Source: an uncultured Algibacter sp. | GTDB taxonomy: Bacteria > Bacteroidota > Bacteroidia > Flavobacteriales > Flavobacteriaceae | DNA length: 64,000 nucleotides | Assembly (NCBI RefSeq): GCF_947495925.1 | Contig: NZ_CANMAU010000002.1 | Coordinates: forward strand, 620,001 to 684,000 | Direction: 5' to 3' | Shown here: in pieces, positions 63,960 to 64,000 of the stretch | Layout: each line of letters opens with the position of its first letter | How positions within the stretch are numbered: position 1 is the stretch's first letter | Notes under the pieces: generated by a model | The model's input: the letters and a program-made list of their open reading frames with translations, nothing else | Database searches by the model: none | Told to the model about the DNA's origin: nothing | Translations under genes and position numbers: made by a program

Positions 63960-64000
63960 TTAAAATCGTTTACCAACACCCAATGCAAAGGTAAGTACAT
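63960..64000 (-). CDS. C-terminal end of a further outer-membrane protein (cut by window)
   Basis: The minus strand reads VLTFALGVGKRF and then stop, entering from the right edge. A terminal Phe after an amphipathic strand is the barrel-assembly signal. The gene lies 18 bp upstream of the transporter-like gene, so it is probably the first gene of the same operon. Only 12 codons are visible. Confidence 0.45.
   Translation of the reverse strand, partial: VLTFALGVGKRF

Noticed and set aside
1-64000. CRISPR array
   Set aside because: No regularly spaced short direct repeats were seen; the repeats present (R1, R2, operators) are pairs without spacers.
1-64000. Insertion sequence or transposase gene
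   Set aside because: No DDE or HUH transposase was recognised in either strand; the HNH and tyrosine recombinase genes belong to the ABC-3C system and the ICE.

Overview
The window comes from a low-GC Bacteroidota genome, most likely a marine member of the Flavobacteriaceae. The evidence is a SusC/SusD pair, a glycoside hydrolase of the GH117 (agar-sugar) type, CTnDOT-type conjugation genes (TraE to TraN), an RteC homologue, and barrel proteins typical of the phylum. All assignments were made by reading the sequence, without database searches.

Positions 1 to about 46,735 appear to be the right-hand part of an integrative and conjugative element (ICE). A tyrosine recombinase (45190-46527) lies next to a tRNA-Met(CAT) fragment that starts in the anticodon loop (46693-46734) and is followed by what looks like the tRNA's own terminator. 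An intact tRNA is therefore predicted at the other end of the element, left of the window. From left to right the element carries: (1) a metal resistance cassette (TolC-like and CusB-like efflux parts, a Fur-family regulator, an ICMT-like membrane protein, MerTP, a GDCCVxC protein, and a Zn/Cd/Pb-type ATPase); (2) a stand-alone KAP P-loop NTPase; (3) a ParB-like gene with a duplicated leader; (4) a complete Wadjet-type jetABCD operon; (5) ssb and small ICE genes; (6) the transfer start region with a candidate oriT, a BfmA/BtgA-like protein, a MobB-like relaxase and a coupling ATPase; (7) a three-gene operon encoding a CHAT protease, a sacsin/Hsp90-like ATPase and a Schlafen-AlbA plus HEPN protein; (8) the tra operon, on the minus strand; (9) an amidase; (10) an ABC-three-component system with an HNH effector; (11) an EEP nuclease, a replication module, an HTH protein and RteC; (12) a LuxR-type membrane regulator with a D-cysteine desulfhydrase-like enzyme; (13) the integrase.

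Four candidate defence units (KAP, Wadjet, CHAT/sacsin/HEPN and ABC-3C) sit at junctions between backbone modules, the layout expected for cargo. The CHAT/sacsin/AlbA-HEPN operon is the best candidate for an undescribed system. Two noncoding repeat families are also notable. R1 (8272-8460 and 17624-17800) keeps a hairpin with different base pairs in each copy, which suggests a structured RNA. R2 (8477-8640 and 10531-10695) is a leader duplicated in front of parB and a small ORF.

From about 46,735 to 64,000 the sequence looks chromosomal. It holds a glycan-use locus (SusC, SusD, a surface glycan-binding-like lipoprotein, a TPR-LuxR regulator and GH117), followed by a DUF1080 lipoprotein, a secreted VOC protein, a class C beta-lactamase-like serine hydrolase, and a minus-strand run of small envelope proteins ending in a cut-off outer-membrane protein gene.
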